DNA from: Clostridiales bacterium DTU092
Lineage (GTDB): Bacteria > Bacillota > Clostridia > Caldicoprobacterales > Caldicoprobacteraceae
NCBI GenBank assembly: GCA_001513505.1
Contig: LFTM01000277.1
Coordinates: forward strand, 1,137 to 7,031
Direction: 5' to 3'
DNA: 5,895 bases
Part shown: one piece after another, positions 5,186-5,895 of the stretch
How positions within the stretch are numbered: the stretch's first letter is position 1
Layout of the letters: each line of letters starts with the position of its first letter
Program-made: the position numbers and the translations under genes
Notes under the pieces: generated by a model
Databases searched by the model: none
What the model saw: only the letters and a program-made list of their open reading frames with translations
Told to the model about the DNA's origin: nothing

Positions 5186-5895
5186 CAACGGATCCACAGG
5201 TTGTTCATCCTTCCAGGTTTCAAAATGCAACCGGTAATTTCCTGATGAATCCTCACCCATCATCCCGATTCTGTCGCCCTGCTTGACCGAAGAGCCAACC
5301 TCCACCTGAATTTCCGAACATCCTGAATATAAGGATACCCAACCGTTCCCATGATCTATCTTTATATATTTCCCATAACTCTCCTCTTCACCTGTCGCTA
5401 CAACCTGACCATCAGCAGCTGAATAAACCCACCCCTGCTCCTGTGAAATAATATCAATACCCTGATTCCTGTCGCTGCCATCTTCCTGATAAACTTCTCC
5501 AAACAGCCCTGCCACTTTCCCCTCTGCCGGAGCAGTAAATATGGACTGCTGAATATCCTCACTGCTTTCCTGCTCTGCAGGAGGCTGGGTTTCCATATCC
5601 TGCTGTCCAAAAACGGCTTGTAAATTGGGTATATACTTAGAAACAAATTTTAACTTCCCCAGGGTCTCGTTTATGCTGAAATCATATGTAATAGCCTCTC
5701 TAACTCTATCCACTGCCCACCGGGTTGCAGGAATATCGATACTTTTCAGAAGTAATACTACAATAATAATCACAGCAGACACAGCCAGTCTGACTGACAG
5801 AATCGCCATTCTGGGCTGTTTGTCGCTGTTATAAGATCTTCTCGGCAGCCTTCTTCGGACACCGCCTGGAACAGGCAGGTCAATTCTAAGCCGCC
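5150..5895 (-). CDS. spoIVFA: SpoIVFA-type membrane-anchored regulator with degenerate LytM/M23 domain (5' end outside window)
   Basis: In Bacillus, SpoIVFA sits in the outer forespore membrane, holds SpoIVFB in a complex and keeps it inactive until SpoIVB/CtpB cleave it; I infer the same role here. The frame is open to the right edge with no ATG, GTG or TTG between 5810 and 5895, and the ATG at 5809 has no Shine-Dalgarno sequence, so the true start is off-window. The visible upstream part is Arg-rich (a cytoplasmic segment). Numbered from the 5809 Met: transmembrane helix about 3-22, an amphipathic stretch to 66, a Gln/Glu-rich linker about 68-89, then a LytM/M23 fold about 92-211 ending in the typical HFETW...PVDPLPLI. 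The HxGxD motif reads NQGID (N115 replaces His, D119 kept), YxH reads YSG (G163), and HxH reads RLH (R193, H195), so peptidase activity is unlikely. The gene lies 23 nt upstream of spoIVFB, the Bacillus arrangement. The alternative is a generic M23 protein, but degeneracy and context argue for SpoIVFA. Confidence 0.86.
   Translation of the reverse strand, partial: RLRIDLPVPGGVRRRLPRRSYNSDKQPRMAILSVRLAVSAVIIIVVLLLKSIDIPATRWAVDRVREAITYDFSINETLGKLKFVSKYIPNLQAVFGQQDMETQPPAEQESSEDIQQSIFTAPAEGKVAGLFGEVYQEDGSDRNQGIDIISQEQGWVYSAADGQVVATGEEESYGKYIKIDHGNGWVSLYSGCSEIQVEVGSSVKQGDRIGMMGEDSSGNYRLHFETWKDEQPVDPLPLIQEGSKVIR

Noticed and set aside
5398..5646. 82-codon minus-strand frame overlapping spoIVFA
   Set aside because: It is an alternative frame within the LytM-coding segment, has no recognisable motif, and the spoIVFA frame has clear homology features.

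Overview
The window holds five genes, all on the minus strand, in one tight operon-like block. In transcription order (right to left) they are: a 5'-truncated spoIVFA-type gene (5150 to the right edge), spoIVFB (4236-5126), an uncharacterised radical SAM protein of the TIGR03960 type (2339-4177), its partner DUF2344/TIGR03936 protein (1644-2342), and RNase G, rng (118-1647). The last 117 bases carry no gene and presumably lead toward the next transcription unit. The spoIVF pair indicates an endospore-forming Firmicute. The presence of rng, the radical SAM/DUF2344 pair and roughly 40-45% GC by eye favour a clostridial-class organism over Bacillus, which lacks rng and has spoIVFA-spoIVFB directly before rplU. 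From family knowledge I would expect rplU-ysxB-rpmA to the left and min/mre/rodA-type genes to the right, but neither is visible.

The genes fall into two functional halves. SpoIVFA and SpoIVFB form the mother-cell membrane complex that controls pro-sigma-K processing: SpoIVFB is the intramembrane metalloprotease, with its residues at exactly the family positions (H43, E44, H47, D137). SpoIVFA is a single-span membrane protein with a LytM/M23 domain that has lost several zinc and catalytic residues, as expected of a regulator. The second half (radical SAM, DUF2344, RNase G) is housekeeping-like. Its members are joined by ATGA stop/start overlaps, which implies translational coupling. The function of the radical SAM/DUF2344 pair is not known to me.

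The conserved gene set itself is ordinary for Clostridia. The most interesting sequence-level observation is RNA structure around the spoIVFB start. A perfect 10-bp inverted repeat pairs the 3' end of spoIVFA with the segment carrying the spoIVFB Shine-Dalgarno sequence. A competing hairpin uses the same left arm, and a second perfect 10-bp hairpin lies inside the first 21 codons of spoIVFB. This could make synthesis of the protease depend on translation of its inhibitor. Other points are a probable TTG start for rng, a second Cys-x3-Cys-x2-Cys cluster at the C-terminus of the radical SAM protein, and two overlapping, mutually exclusive hairpins just after rng. I see no mobile element, CRISPR array, tRNA or rRNA.
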